DNA of 64,000 bases from NCBI RefSeq assembly GCF_003390885.1, contig NZ_QMEL01000002.1, forward strand, positions 124,001 to 188,000, given 5' to 3'. Under the pieces are notes generated by a model that did not search any database, was not told where the DNA came from, and worked only from the letters and a program-made list of their open reading frames with translations. This document shows positions 56,271 to 64,000 of this stretch, one piece after another (positions within the stretch are counted from its first letter, which is position 1; the number at the start of each line of letters is the position of its first letter). Source of the stretch: Pelagibacterium sediminicola. GTDB taxonomy: Bacteria > Pseudomonadota > Alphaproteobacteria > Rhizobiales > Devosiaceae. A program made the translations under genes and the position numbers.

Positions 56271-57326
56271 ATGGCGATGGACGCATCAAATCCACCGCCG
56301 GCTCAAGAGCCGCTAGCCCGGGATGACCGGGCTAGCGGGTCGGACGGCGCGGTCCTGACCGTCAACGATCTGCGCGTCTGCTTTGCTGGCGACCGCACGA
56401 CGACGACGGCCGTCGACGGCGTAAGCTTCACCCTCAGGAAAGGGCGCAGCCTGGGCGTTGTGGGGGAATCCGGAAGCGGCAAGAGCGTCAGCTCGCTTGC
56501 CGTCCTGCGGCTGCTTCCCACCGACAGTGCCCAAATCTCCGGAGAAATACTGTTCGCGGGGCAGGATCTGCTGTCGATCGGGGAAAAGCAGATGCGCAAT
56601 CTGCGTGGGAACCAGATCTCGATGATCTTTCAGGAACCCATGACCTCGCTCAACCCCTCCTATACGGTCGGCGATCAGGTCGCCGAAACCATTCTGCGGC
56701 ATCGCAGCGTCTCCAAGGCCGAAGCATGGACACAGGCTGTCGAAATGCTGCGCCTGGTGCGTATTCCCTCGCCCGAGACGCGCGCCCGGCAATACCCCCA
56801 CAATCTTTCCGGCGGCATGCGCCAGCGCGTCATGATCGCCATGGCGCTGGCCTGCGAACCGCAAGTGCTCATCGCCGATGAGCCGACCACCGCGCTCGAC
56901 GTCACGATCCAGGCGCAAATCCTCGATCTGCTCGAAAACCTCAAATCGACAACGGGCACAGCCATCGTCCTGATCACCCATGACCTCGGGGTGGTGGCGG
57001 AAGCCTGCGACGACGTGATCGTCATGTATGCCGGACAGGTGGTCGAGTCCGGTTCGGTTGAGCAGATCTTCAGCTTTCCGCAGCACCCCTATACGGTCGG
57101 GCTGCTGGGCTCGTTGCCCCGGCTCGATGAAGAGCGCGACGAACTCGTCGCCATCGGCGGCACCGTTCCGGACATGACCCAGCCACCCGCTGGTTGCCGG
57201 TTCGCGGCCCGCTGTCCGTTCCGCATCGAAAAATGCGCTGAAACGCCCCCCATGCTCGAAGTCAATCCCGGCCATACCAGCCGGTGCTGGCGCACCCCGC
57301 TCGAGGAGCTCGCCGATGAGTTTTGA
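56271..57326 (+). CDS. ABC transporter ATP-binding protein (OppD type)
   Basis: This 351-residue ATPase has Walker A GESGSGKS, signature LSGGMRQRV and Walker B LIADEPTTALDV, plus the C-terminal extension with four cysteines (CRFAARCPFRIEKC...C). It starts 8 bases after the binding-protein gene and overlaps the next ATPase gene by 11 bases. The first 25 residues, including LARDDRASGSDGA, are a variable leader; a second ATG at 56277 is possible. Confidence 0.94.
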   Translation: MAMDASNPPPAQEPLARDDRASGSDGAVLTVNDLRVCFAGDRTTTTAVDGVSFTLRKGRSLGVVGESGSGKSVSSLAVLRLLPTDSAQISGEILFAGQDLLSIGEKQMRNLRGNQISMIFQEPMTSLNPSYTVGDQVAETILRHRSVSKAEAWTQAVEMLRLVRIPSPETRARQYPHNLSGGMRQRVMIAMALACEPQVLIADEPTTALDVTIQAQILDLLENLKSTTGTAIVLITHDLGVVAEACDDVIVMYAGQVVESGSVEQIFSFPQHPYTVGLLGSLPRLDEERDELVAIGGTVPDMTQPPAGCRFAARCPFRIEKCAETPPMLEVNPGHTSRCWRTPLEELADEF

Positions 57327-58425
57327 GACGACATCCTCCCAACCTCCGTTGCTCGTCGCCTCGGATGTGAGCAAGCACTTCACGCTCAGGCGCACGATTT
57401 TCGGGCGGCCGCTCACGAAAGTCCGCGCGGTCGACGATATCTCCTTTTCGCTCCAACCGGGGGAAACCCTCGCCATCGTTGGTGAATCGGGGTGCGGAAA
57501 ATCCACGCTGGGCCGGGTGCTGATGCGGCTGATCGAGCCCAGCGCGGGCGCCGTGACTCTCGACGGGGTGGAACTTACCGCGCTTTCAAACCGGGACATG
57601 CTGGCCCAGCGCAGCAAGATCCAGCTCGTCTTCCAGGACCCCTACGCATCCCTCAACCCCCGCATGACCATTGGCCAGACGGTGGGCGAGCCGCTCATGC
57701 TCCACAACGTGGTGCCAAAGGCACAGCGCGCCGAGCGTGTGAAGGAACTGCTGAAAATGGTGGGGTTGCGGCCCGAGCACGCGAGCCGTTACCCCCATGA
57801 ATTTTCCGGCGGGCAGCGCCAGCGTGTGGTGATCGCACGGGCGCTCGCCTCGGAACCTAAAATACTGGTATGCGACGAGGCCGTCTCGGCGCTCGATGTG
57901 TCCATTCAGGCCCAGGTTCTCAATCTTTTGAAATCTCTGCAGAAAAAGCTGGGGCTGGCCTATATCTTCATTTCCCACGATCTCAGCGTCGTAAAGCACA
58001 TCGCGGACCGGGTTGCCGTGATGTATCTGGGCAAGGTCGTCGAGCTGGGAGAGACGCGCAAGATCTTTTCCACCCCGCGCCACCCTTATACCCGTGCCCT
58101 TCTGTCGGCCATTCCCGCCGCTCATCTCGGACATGGACGCGACACCGCAGCCCACGCTCTGGCGGGCGATCTTCCCAGTCCGATAGACCCACCCTCCGGC
58201 TGCCGCCTTCATACGCGCTGCCCGCACGCGCGCCCCGAATGCAAGGCCGTCGACATGTCGCTCGACGTGGAAGCGGACGGCCACGCCAATGCCTGTGCGT
58301 TCTGGAAGGAACTGCCGCAGACAGACGACCTGCTTGGCAAGGGCCGCGCGACGGACCCCAGGCTTGCAAAGCTCTTTGCCGCGTTCTCCAACCCTCTGCC
58401 GGAAGGGGAGCAAGCACCATGCTAA
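57316..58425 (+). CDS. ABC transporter ATP-binding protein (OppF type)
   Basis: This 369-residue ATPase has Walker A GESGCGKS, signature FSGGQRQRV, Walker B LVCDEAVSALDV and a cysteine-containing Opp-type extension. It is followed by a tail of about 40 residues with LGKGRATDPRLAKLF. It overlaps the permease gene by 7 bases. Confidence 0.94.
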   Translation: MSFETTSSQPPLLVASDVSKHFTLRRTIFGRPLTKVRAVDDISFSLQPGETLAIVGESGCGKSTLGRVLMRLIEPSAGAVTLDGVELTALSNRDMLAQRSKIQLVFQDPYASLNPRMTIGQTVGEPLMLHNVVPKAQRAERVKELLKMVGLRPEHASRYPHEFSGGQRQRVVIARALASEPKILVCDEAVSALDVSIQAQVLNLLKSLQKKLGLAYIFISHDLSVVKHIADRVAVMYLGKVVELGETRKIFSTPRHPYTRALLSAIPAAHLGHGRDTAAHALAGDLPSPIDPPSGCRLHTRCPHARPECKAVDMSLDVEADGHANACAFWKELPQTDDLLGKGRATDPRLAKLFAAFSNPLPEGEQAPC

Positions 58426-59360
58426 GGCTGCTCGGACACCGGTTGCTTCAGCTCATACCAACGATCTTCATTCTTTCGCTGATCATCTTTTCCCTTCAGC
58501 ACCTTCTGCCCGGAGACCCCGCGCTGGCGCTGGCGGGTGAGAACCCCGATCCCGAAACGGTCGCCGCCATCCGGGCGCGCTACGGGCTCGATCAGCCGAT
58601 ATTCATGCAGTATCTCTACTGGGTCGGCGGCGTGCTGACGGGTGATCTTGGTCTTTCCATGCGCCACAACCTGCCCGTCACGACCCTCGTTCTGCAAAAA
58701 CTTCCGGTCACGCTGCAACTGGCCATCATGGGCATCGTGCTGGCCCTTGTCTTTGGCGTCGTGGGGGGTGTCATTGCGGCTGTCCGCCGCAATACAAGCA
58801 TCGACTACGCGGCCAATGTGGTCTCGCTGGCTGGAATCTCGGTGCCCAATTTCTGGCTGGGCATCATGCTCATTCTTCTGTTTTCCATACAGCTTCGCTG
58901 GCTTCCGGCCTCGGGTTATGTTCCGCTGTCCGTGGATTGGCGGATGAACCTTGCCACCACCGTCATGCCGGCCTTTGTGCTGGGAACCGCGATCGCGGGC
59001 ATCATCATGCGGCACACGCGGTCGGCCATGATCCAGGCGCTCGAGAGCGACTATGTGCGGACCGCCCGCGCCAAGGGCCTTTCGCCCACCGTCGTCGTCG
59101 TCAAGCACGCCATGCGCAACGCCCTCACCCCGATCATCACACTGGGCGCGCTCGAATTCGGCGCCCTCCTGTCAGGGGCGGTTCTGACCGAACAGATCTT
59201 TGCCATTCCAGGCTTTGGAAAGCTGATCGTCGATGCGGTCTTTACGCGAGACTACGCCGTGGTTCAGGGCGTCGTGCTGGTCACGGCCCTCTTCTACATC
59301 ACGCTCAATCTTCTGGCCGACATCGGCTACATCCTGGCCAACCCGCGGTTGAGGAGCTGA
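58419..59360 (+). CDS. ABC transporter permease (DppB type)
   Basis: This 313-residue inner-membrane permease starts MLRLLGHRLLQLIPTIFILS, has the family motif LLPGDPALALAGENP, RYGLDQPIFMQYLYWVGG and the EAA-type loop YVRTARAKGLSPTVVVVKHA. The ATG at 58419 lies inside the end of the ATPase gene; the earlier open frame is not needed. Confidence 0.94.
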   Translation: MLRLLGHRLLQLIPTIFILSLIIFSLQHLLPGDPALALAGENPDPETVAAIRARYGLDQPIFMQYLYWVGGVLTGDLGLSMRHNLPVTTLVLQKLPVTLQLAIMGIVLALVFGVVGGVIAAVRRNTSIDYAANVVSLAGISVPNFWLGIMLILLFSIQLRWLPASGYVPLSVDWRMNLATTVMPAFVLGTAIAGIIMRHTRSAMIQALESDYVRTARAKGLSPTVVVVKHAMRNALTPIITLGALEFGALLSGAVLTEQIFAIPGFGKLIVDAVFTRDYAVVQGVVLVTALFYITLNLLADIGYILANPRLRS

Positions 59361-59362
59361 TA

Positions 59363-60238
59363 ATGGCCCAGCCTGCAATCCCCTACATTCCGTTCTCGCA
59401 GCTTTTTGAAAGCCGGGTCTGGCGGCGGTTTTCAAAGACCAAGAGCGCTGTCTTCGGGCTCGTCGTCGTGCTCATCGTGGTGTTCGTCGCGGTTTTTGCA
59501 CCCTTTCTGGCGCCTTACGATCCTGCGGCACAGATCTGGACGGCGGTGCGTCAGCCGCCATCGGCTCTATACTGGCTCGGGACGGACGAGAGCGGACGCG
59601 ATATCTTTTCGCGCCTGGTGTTCGGCGCCAGAGCCTCATTGATGGCCGGCGTGATCTCGGTAAGCATTGCCATTGCCCTTGGCGTGCCGCTCGGGCTTGC
59701 CGCCGGGTTTGTCGGCGGGCTCGTGGACGGCGTGATCAGCCGGTTCACCGATGCCATGCTCGCCACGCCATTTCTGATCCTGGCGATTGCCTTTGCCGCC
59801 TTTCTCGGGCCCAGCCTCACCAACGCCATGCTGGCCATCGGGATCACCGCCACGCCTCTCTTTATCCGGCTGACCCGCGGTCAGGTCCTTTCGCTGCGCT
59901 CGGAAGAATATGTCGAGGCGGCGCGTTCGGTCGGCAATCCGGGCTGGCGCGTCGCATTGCGCCACGTCCTGCCCAACATCCTGCCCCAGCTTCTGGTGCA
60001 GACAACGATCACCATCGCCACCGCGATCATCGCCGAGGCAAGCATGTCCTTCCTGGGGCTGGGGCAGCAGCCCCCTGCGCCCTCCTGGGGCTCGATGCTC
60101 AACAGCGCCCAGCGGTTCCTGTCCAACGCGCCCTGGATGGCGCTCTGGCCCGGGATGATCATCTTCCTCACCGTGCTTTCCTTCAATCTTCTGGGGGATG
60201 GTCTGCGCGACGCTTTTGATCCGCGGTCCAAGACCTGA
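59363..60238 (+). CDS. ABC transporter permease (DppC type)
   Basis: This 291-residue permease shows the N-terminal hydrophobic segment, LGTDESGRDIFSRLVFGA, and the coupling loop YVEAARSVGNPGWRVALRHVL. AGGAG precedes the ATG at 59363. It completes the importer SBP-D-F-B-C in one operon. Confidence 0.94.
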   Translation: MAQPAIPYIPFSQLFESRVWRRFSKTKSAVFGLVVVLIVVFVAVFAPFLAPYDPAAQIWTAVRQPPSALYWLGTDESGRDIFSRLVFGARASLMAGVISVSIAIALGVPLGLAAGFVGGLVDGVISRFTDAMLATPFLILAIAFAAFLGPSLTNAMLAIGITATPLFIRLTRGQVLSLRSEEYVEAARSVGNPGWRVALRHVLPNILPQLLVQTTITIATAIIAEASMSFLGLGQQPPAPSWGSMLNSAQRFLSNAPWMALWPGMIIFLTVLSFNLLGDGLRDAFDPRSKT

Positions 60239-60266
60239 TCGCGGCAAACGCTCAACGAGTCCGATT

Positions 60267-61088
60267 ATGACTTTTCACTATGATCTGCCCGTCCTCCTGG
60301 CGCTGTTCGCCGGTCTCGTCGCAACAGGCGCCGTGGGTGGCCTGCTGGCCGGCCTGCTCGGGGTCGGGGGTGGCATCGTTATCGTCCCGGCGCTGTTCTG
60401 GGTTCTGACCGCGCTTGATTTTCCGTCCGGCATCGCAAGCCATCTGGCGGTCGCGACGTCGCTCGCAACCATCATTTCCACCTCGCTCTCCTCGATGCGT
60501 GCGCATTCCAAGCGGGGGACGGTCGATCTCGATCTGCTCAAGCTCTGGGGGCCTGCTGTTGTCGTCGGGGCGCTTATCGGGGGCGGGCTTTCCAAGGTGA
60601 TTTCCGGTGACGGGTTGCGGCTCGTGTTCGGATCGGTCGCAATCCTTGTCGCCATCAACATGGCCATTCCCAAAACGCTCGTGGTCGCGGACCATCTGCC
60701 CGGAAGCAAGATCGTCAATCGCGCGATTGCATCGGCGATCGGGTTGGTGTCCTCGCTGATGGGGATCGGAGGCGGCACCTTGTCGGTGCCCACGCTCAGC
60801 GCGTTCTCCTTTCCGGTTCACCGGGCCGTCGGCACCGCTTCGGCGATGGGGCTGCTGATCGCCGTGCCGGGCGTTCTCGGCTTTATCTGGAGCGGGTGGT
60901 CGGTTCCCGCCCGGCCGCCTTTAAGCCTGGGCTATGTCAATCTCGCCGCGGTCGCGATCATTGCTCCCGTGAGCTATATGATGGCCCCGTTCGGCGCACG
61001 CCTCGCGCATGCGCTCAATGCCCGCGTGCTCAAATCCGCCTTCGCGGCCTTCCTGCTGATCACGGCCTTGCGGATGATCCTGAGCTGA
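60267..61088 (+). CDS. TauE/SafE-family exporter
   Basis: This 273-residue membrane protein has eight or so hydrophobic segments in two repeats, each with the GxGGG motif of the TauE/SafE family (LLGVGGGIVIVPAL and MGIGGGTLSVPTL). These proteins export sulfite, sulfoacetate or related anions. As last gene of the GGT/importer operon it suggests that the imported compound contains sulfur, for example glutathione. The gap to the permease gene is 28 bases. Confidence 0.87.
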   Translation: MTFHYDLPVLLALFAGLVATGAVGGLLAGLLGVGGGIVIVPALFWVLTALDFPSGIASHLAVATSLATIISTSLSSMRAHSKRGTVDLDLLKLWGPAVVVGALIGGGLSKVISGDGLRLVFGSVAILVAINMAIPKTLVVADHLPGSKIVNRAIASAIGLVSSLMGIGGGTLSVPTLSAFSFPVHRAVGTASAMGLLIAVPGVLGFIWSGWSVPARPPLSLGYVNLAAVAIIAPVSYMMAPFGARLAHALNARVLKSAFAAFLLITALRMILS

Positions 61089-61118
61089 CAAGAGCGGCCG
61101 ATCCGGCCACTCCTTTCC

Positions 61119-62216
61119 TTATCCCACGAAGGTGAGTTCGCGCGGCAACTGGGTCAGGATGCTGGCGCCGGTCTCGGTTACGAGCACGTCGTCCTCGATC
61201 CTGACGCCCAGGGCGCCTGGTTCGTAGAGGCCGGGCTCAATGGTGATCACCATGCCCGGCGCAAGCTCCTCATGGTTCCCGACCATCAATTGCGGCGCTT
61301 CGTGGATATCGAGGCCAAGGCCGTGGCCGAGCTTGTGCCGGATATTGGCGGCGTATCCGGCATTTTCGAAATGGGCCAGCACCGCCTTGTCGAGATCGTT
61401 GGCGCTGACGCCCGGCGCCACCATGCTGCAACCGATCCGGTTGGCCTCGAGCACCGCATCGTAGAACCGCCTGTGGGCATCGGATACATGCTGGCAGAAA
61501 AAGGTCCGCGTGATATCGGCGCTGTAGCCATCGACCTTCGCCCCGAAATCAAAGAGCAGCGCATCTCCGGGCTTGAGAATCCGTTCGGCCGAGGGGATGC
61601 CGTGGCAATCGGCGGCTGCGCCGCCCACCAGAACGATGGGGTCGAACCCCGGCCCGTCCGCGCCGCGCATGAGCATTTCGATCACCAGCCGGGCCCTGAT
61701 ATCGGTTTCGCTCATCCCCGCCCCGATCTGCGAAAGCGTTGCCGTCAGCGCGGCTTCGCTGACCGCTATGGCATGACGGATCGCCTCGATTTCCACAGGG
61801 TCCTTGGAAAGACGCAGCGGTTTGACAATGGCGGTGCCGTCGACGACATCGAAGGCAAAACCCCGGCTCAGAGCCTGCGCTTCAAACTGGCGCATACGAT
61901 TGCCCTCGACCGCGAGCGCCTTGACCTTGAGCCCTGCCGCGAGCTGGCCGATTGCGTTCTCGTAGCCCTCGGCATCCTGCCAATAGACCGTTCTGGCCTG
62001 CGGCATGTGCGCCGCCCATCTATCCCGTTCGAGCGCCGGGATCATCGCATGGATCCGGGCGTCCGATGTAACGACGAGAAAGGTCGGACGCTCCATCAGC
62101 GCCAGATCGACCCCGGTCAGATAAAAGAAATTGGGCCCGGGAACGAACGCCATGGCTTCGCACTTTTCGTCGTCCAGCAGACGGGCGAGTTTGTCGATCC
62201 GGTGAGCGTAATCCAT
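61119..62216 (-). CDS. M24-family metallopeptidase (Xaa-Pro dipeptidase-like)
   Basis: This 365-residue enzyme has a creatinase-like N-terminal domain and a pita-bread domain with the metal ligands D223, D234, H298, E327 and E341, and H205 near the active site. Such enzymes remove the N-terminal residue before proline or split dipeptides. It is convergent with the exporter gene and may take part in the breakdown of imported peptides, but it is in its own transcript. Confidence 0.9.
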   Translation of the reverse strand: MDYAHRIDKLARLLDDEKCEAMAFVPGPNFFYLTGVDLALMERPTFLVVTSDARIHAMIPALERDRWAAHMPQARTVYWQDAEGYENAIGQLAAGLKVKALAVEGNRMRQFEAQALSRGFAFDVVDGTAIVKPLRLSKDPVEIEAIRHAIAVSEAALTATLSQIGAGMSETDIRARLVIEMLMRGADGPGFDPIVLVGGAAADCHGIPSAERILKPGDALLFDFGAKVDGYSADITRTFFCQHVSDAHRRFYDAVLEANRIGCSMVAPGVSANDLDKAVLAHFENAGYAANIRHKLGHGLGLDIHEAPQLMVGNHEELAPGMVITIEPGLYEPGALGVRIEDDVLVTETGASILTQLPRELTFVG

Positions 62217-62465
62217 GGCAAGATAACCTTTGTGGGTGGGATATTTCCTGGGCGGCAGACAAGGAGCGCTGCATCGTGTCCAGGGTGGGGAAATGGAACT
62301 GACAGGGTTGTCTAAGATGGTCGTGGATGTTCACCGAATACCGGCCCGATGGGAGCGTTCCGCAAGCGATCTTGGAGGGTTAAACTGCCCGGGTCAAGCG
62401 GTAGCAGGGTGGAATGGCGAGCCTTGGGAGACTGCAATTAGCGGGAGGCATCGGAAGAAGAAGGC

Positions 62466-62495
62466 GCGATAGAGCGGTCGCCTCGGCCCTATCGC
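62466..62495 (-). terminator. weak hairpin after the hypothetical gene
   Basis: A seven-base stem GCGATAG/CTATCGC with a 16-base G/C-rich loop lies 10 bases beyond the stop codon at 62506. It has no T-run, so an intrinsic terminator is doubtful. The rest of the 289-base gap shows no gene. Confidence 0.3.
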
Positions 62496-62505
62496 ATTCC
62501 TTGCC

Positions 62506-63087
62506 CTATAACCGCAATTCCGACGTCACCTCGAGCGCCCGATCCTCTCGCACCTGCACACCCGTTGCTGGCTTATGTGCGTTCAATGTGCGGTCGCGTT
62601 CACGGATGAGGTTGGCGATTTCGTCTTCATGGGCGGCGAGCACCGCAGTCAGCCAGCGGTTGACCAGATAGGACGGGCGCGGCATGTGGACGTCGAATTT
62701 GTCCAGCAGCGCAATGGTTGGCTCGGCGTCCAGCCAGTCGTCGCCCACCACCCATTGATTGACCGTGAACAGCCGCACCAGCTTGCCGTAGGGATCGACC
62801 CCCACGGCGATCAGGTGATGGATGGGCCCATCCGCCCCATCGGGACGTACGAAGCAATGGAAATGGCCGTGCTCGGTCGCCCCGTCGGGGTCGTCGGCGG
62901 GGTGGGAGTGGTAGAACCACTGCGCGCCCGTTTGCGGATCGAACACATCGTCCTTGGGGTAATGCGTCCAGGTCGAAAGATCGGACGCATCGCGCAGGGT
63001 TTCGGTGAGGACGGAAAGGCCGCCCTTGGCGAGCACGCTCTCACAGAAGGCGATTTCGCGCCGGGCCTGTTCGCGTGCCTCGCTCAT
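62506..63087 (-). CDS. conserved hypothetical protein
   Basis: This 193-residue soluble protein has a recognisable conserved core, WFYHSHPADDPDGATEHGHFHCFVRP, cut here as WFYHSHP and EHGHFHCF. It is rich in histidines that could bind metal, followed by VGVDPYGKLVRLFTVNQWV. I do not know a function. The ATG at 63087 shares an ATGA overlap with the stop of the Ala/Pro/Cys-rich gene, so the two are cotranscribed. Confidence 0.7.
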   Translation of the reverse strand: MSEAREQARREIAFCESVLAKGGLSVLTETLRDASDLSTWTHYPKDDVFDPQTGAQWFYHSHPADDPDGATEHGHFHCFVRPDGADGPIHHLIAVGVDPYGKLVRLFTVNQWVVGDDWLDAEPTIALLDKFDVHMPRPSYLVNRWLTAVLAAHEDEIANLIRERDRTLNAHKPATGVQVREDRALEVTSELRL

Positions 63088-63509
63088 CAGTTCACCACGA
63101 GATCGGGAGCCTCCACCGCACCCTCCGGCAGAGGCGCGGGGACCGGCGGAGGCGGTGCGAGTTGCTGCGCCTGCGGCATGGGTGCGGGCGGCGGCGGTGG
63201 CGCGGCCAATGCGGGAGCGGCGCCTGCCTGTGGCATCGGGGCCGGTGGGGGTGGCGCGGCGGCCAGCGGAGCACCAGCCGCGCAGGGTGCGGCAGCGACC
63301 GGCGCCCCGGCAGCGCAAGGGGCCGCCGCAACGGGCGCGCCCGCGGCGCAGGGGGCGCCTGCGGCACAGGGCGCAGCGCCCCCTGCCCCGGTTTGCACCA
63401 CGGCGGTTTGCGCGCGCGGCATGGGGTTGGTGAGGTGATCGGCGACAATCGCCACGGTGCCGGCGGCCAGCGCCACGCCGAAAAGCAGGGTGTTGCGTCC
63501 GGTCGTCAT
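63087..63509 (-). CDS. Ala/Pro/Cys-rich repeat protein with membrane anchor
   Basis: This 140-residue protein begins with a hydrophobic helix (about 8-24) and then is almost entirely low-complexity. Four PCAAGAP units (residues about 47-81) are followed by proline-rich runs such as APPPPPAPMPQA. Four regularly spaced cysteines are the only ones present. It probably sits in the inner membrane with the repeat part in the periplasm. It overlaps its neighbours on both sides, the YeeE/YedE transporter gene upstream and the hypothetical gene downstream. A role as a cysteine-bearing carrier for sulfur or metal is only a guess. Confidence 0.65.
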   Translation of the reverse strand: MTTGRNTLLFGVALAAGTVAIVADHLTNPMPRAQTAVVQTGAGGAAPCAAGAPCAAGAPVAAAPCAAGAPVAAAPCAAGAPLAAAPPPPAPMPQAGAAPALAAPPPPPAPMPQAQQLAPPPPVPAPLPEGAVEAPDLVVN

Positions 63510-64000
63510 TTCCTGGTCAATCCATCAAGTCCAAACAAGGGGCGGGCCCAGATGCCGGCCAGCGAGCCGACGAAAGCAGCGGCGAACCAGACCCAGCCAT
63601 GCAGGCTGCCCGAGGCGATGCCCGAGAACAGCGCGCCGATATTGCATCCGAACGAAAGCCGGGCGCCATATCCCATCAGGATGCCGCCAATGGCCGCCGC
63701 AAGGAACGAGCGGAGCGGAATCTTGGCCTTGGGAGCAAATTTCCCGGCTAGCGCGGCAGCAAGACCCGCGCCGAGGATGATGCCGAAATTCATCACCGAA
63801 GTGTTGTCGGCCAGAACCGAACTGGAGAGCGCCTGCGCCTGCGCGGGCCAGGTCCAGAACTCCCAGCTTGCCACCGGAATGCCCACCGCATCAGCGGCCT
63901 TGGCGCCCCAGAGGCCAAACCCATAGGTAATCGACCAGGGGTGCCCCGCGACCAGCAGCGTCGCGATATTGAGGATGGCGAGGATCAGCCCTGCCCCGAC
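63506..64000 (-). CDS. YeeE/YedE-family sulfur transporter (5' end outside window)
   Basis: The last 164 residues of a membrane protein of the YeeE/YedE (TsuA) family are visible; the frame is open to the right edge. The family motif GYGARLSFGCNIGALFSG, with its conserved cysteine, is present, as are HPWSITYGFGLWGAKAAD and WVWFAAAFVGSLAG. These proteins take up thiosulfate or related sulfur compounds. It is the first seen gene of a three-gene unit with ATGA overlaps. Confidence 0.88.
   Translation of the reverse strand, partial: VGAGLILAILNIATLLVAGHPWSITYGFGLWGAKAADAVGIPVASWEFWTWPAQAQALSSSVLADNTSVMNFGIILGAGLAAALAGKFAPKAKIPLRSFLAAAIGGILMGYGARLSFGCNIGALFSGIASGSLHGWVWFAAAFVGSLAGIWARPLFGLDGLTRK

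Noticed and set aside
56313-57617. 434-codon minus-strand frame opposite two ABC ATPase genes
   Set aside because: Both ATPases on the plus strand have complete Walker and signature motifs.
62230-62472. 80-codon plus-strand frame before the hypothetical gene
   Set aside because: No recognisable sequence pattern and poor start context.
63087-63448. CRISPR-like or satellite nature of the repeats at the right end
   Set aside because: The repeats are short, without spacers, and are read as PCAAGAP units in a coding frame with membrane anchor and overlaps to neighbours.

Overview
The window is a GC-rich stretch of about 64 kb from an alphaproteobacterium. The gene content fits a member of the Hyphomicrobiales, perhaps Devosiaceae (Devosia/Pelagibacterium-like): a Rhizobium etli-type asparaginase, many ABC and TRAP importers, and dispersed palindromic intergenic repeats. 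The family assignment is inferred from gene content and style only. I see no tRNA, rRNA, CRISPR array, phage gene or transposase.

Layout. 1-4.4 kb: the 5' part of an Mrp Na+/H+ antiporter operon (mrpA-B-C-D, minus strand). 4.5-14.5 kb: housekeeping and stress genes (msrB, oligopeptidase B, Fe-type superoxide dismutase, a HerA-like ATPase, a ReAV-type asparaginase) and two toxin-antitoxin pairs (RelE/Xre and higBA). 14.9-27.7 kb: a sugar-acid utilisation region. A minus-strand operon holds a TRAP transporter, an enolase-superfamily dehydratase, an EamA transporter, an IlvD/Edd-type dehydratase and an SDR. It is divergent from a plus-strand lacI-denD-SDR unit, followed by a small tautomerase and ilvD. 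28.3-40.4 kb: a divergent cluster around a peptide-type ABC importer (SBP, two permeases, two ATPases) with six enzymes (FAD oxidoreductase, AroE-like, cysteine-synthase-like PLP enzyme, MmgE/PrpD, SDR, class-IV PLP lyase/aminotransferase). I cannot match this enzyme set to a described pathway. 40.4-51.6 kb: a surface-polysaccharide locus (UDP-xylose synthase, ligase/polymerase, two glycosyltransferases, an LpxB-related protein, UDP-glucose dehydrogenase, a Wzz-like protein), interrupted by an SLC13 permease and rpsU. 51.6-62.2 kb: a GntR-controlled gamma-glutamyl peptide or glutathione import and breakdown operon (GGT-like enzyme, complete Opp/Dpp transporter, TauE/SafE exporter) with a convergent M24 peptidase. 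62.5-64 kb: a conserved hypothetical gene, an Ala/Pro/Cys-repeat membrane protein and the end of a YeeE/YedE sulfur transporter.

The most distinctive non-coding content is the repeats. A 260-bp element with roughly 33-bp terminal inverted repeats occurs twice, about 98% identical, and each copy is flanked by a 3-bp TNA duplication. A second family of about 170-212 bp has five members with degenerate inverted ends and TA flanks, and its internal hairpins vary with compensatory changes. A third family is short palindromes of about 40-47 bp. One member of the second family appears to have cut the end off an OppF-type ATPase gene. These are the best-supported unusual observations. The 28-40 kb enzyme cluster is the best candidate for an undescribed pathway.
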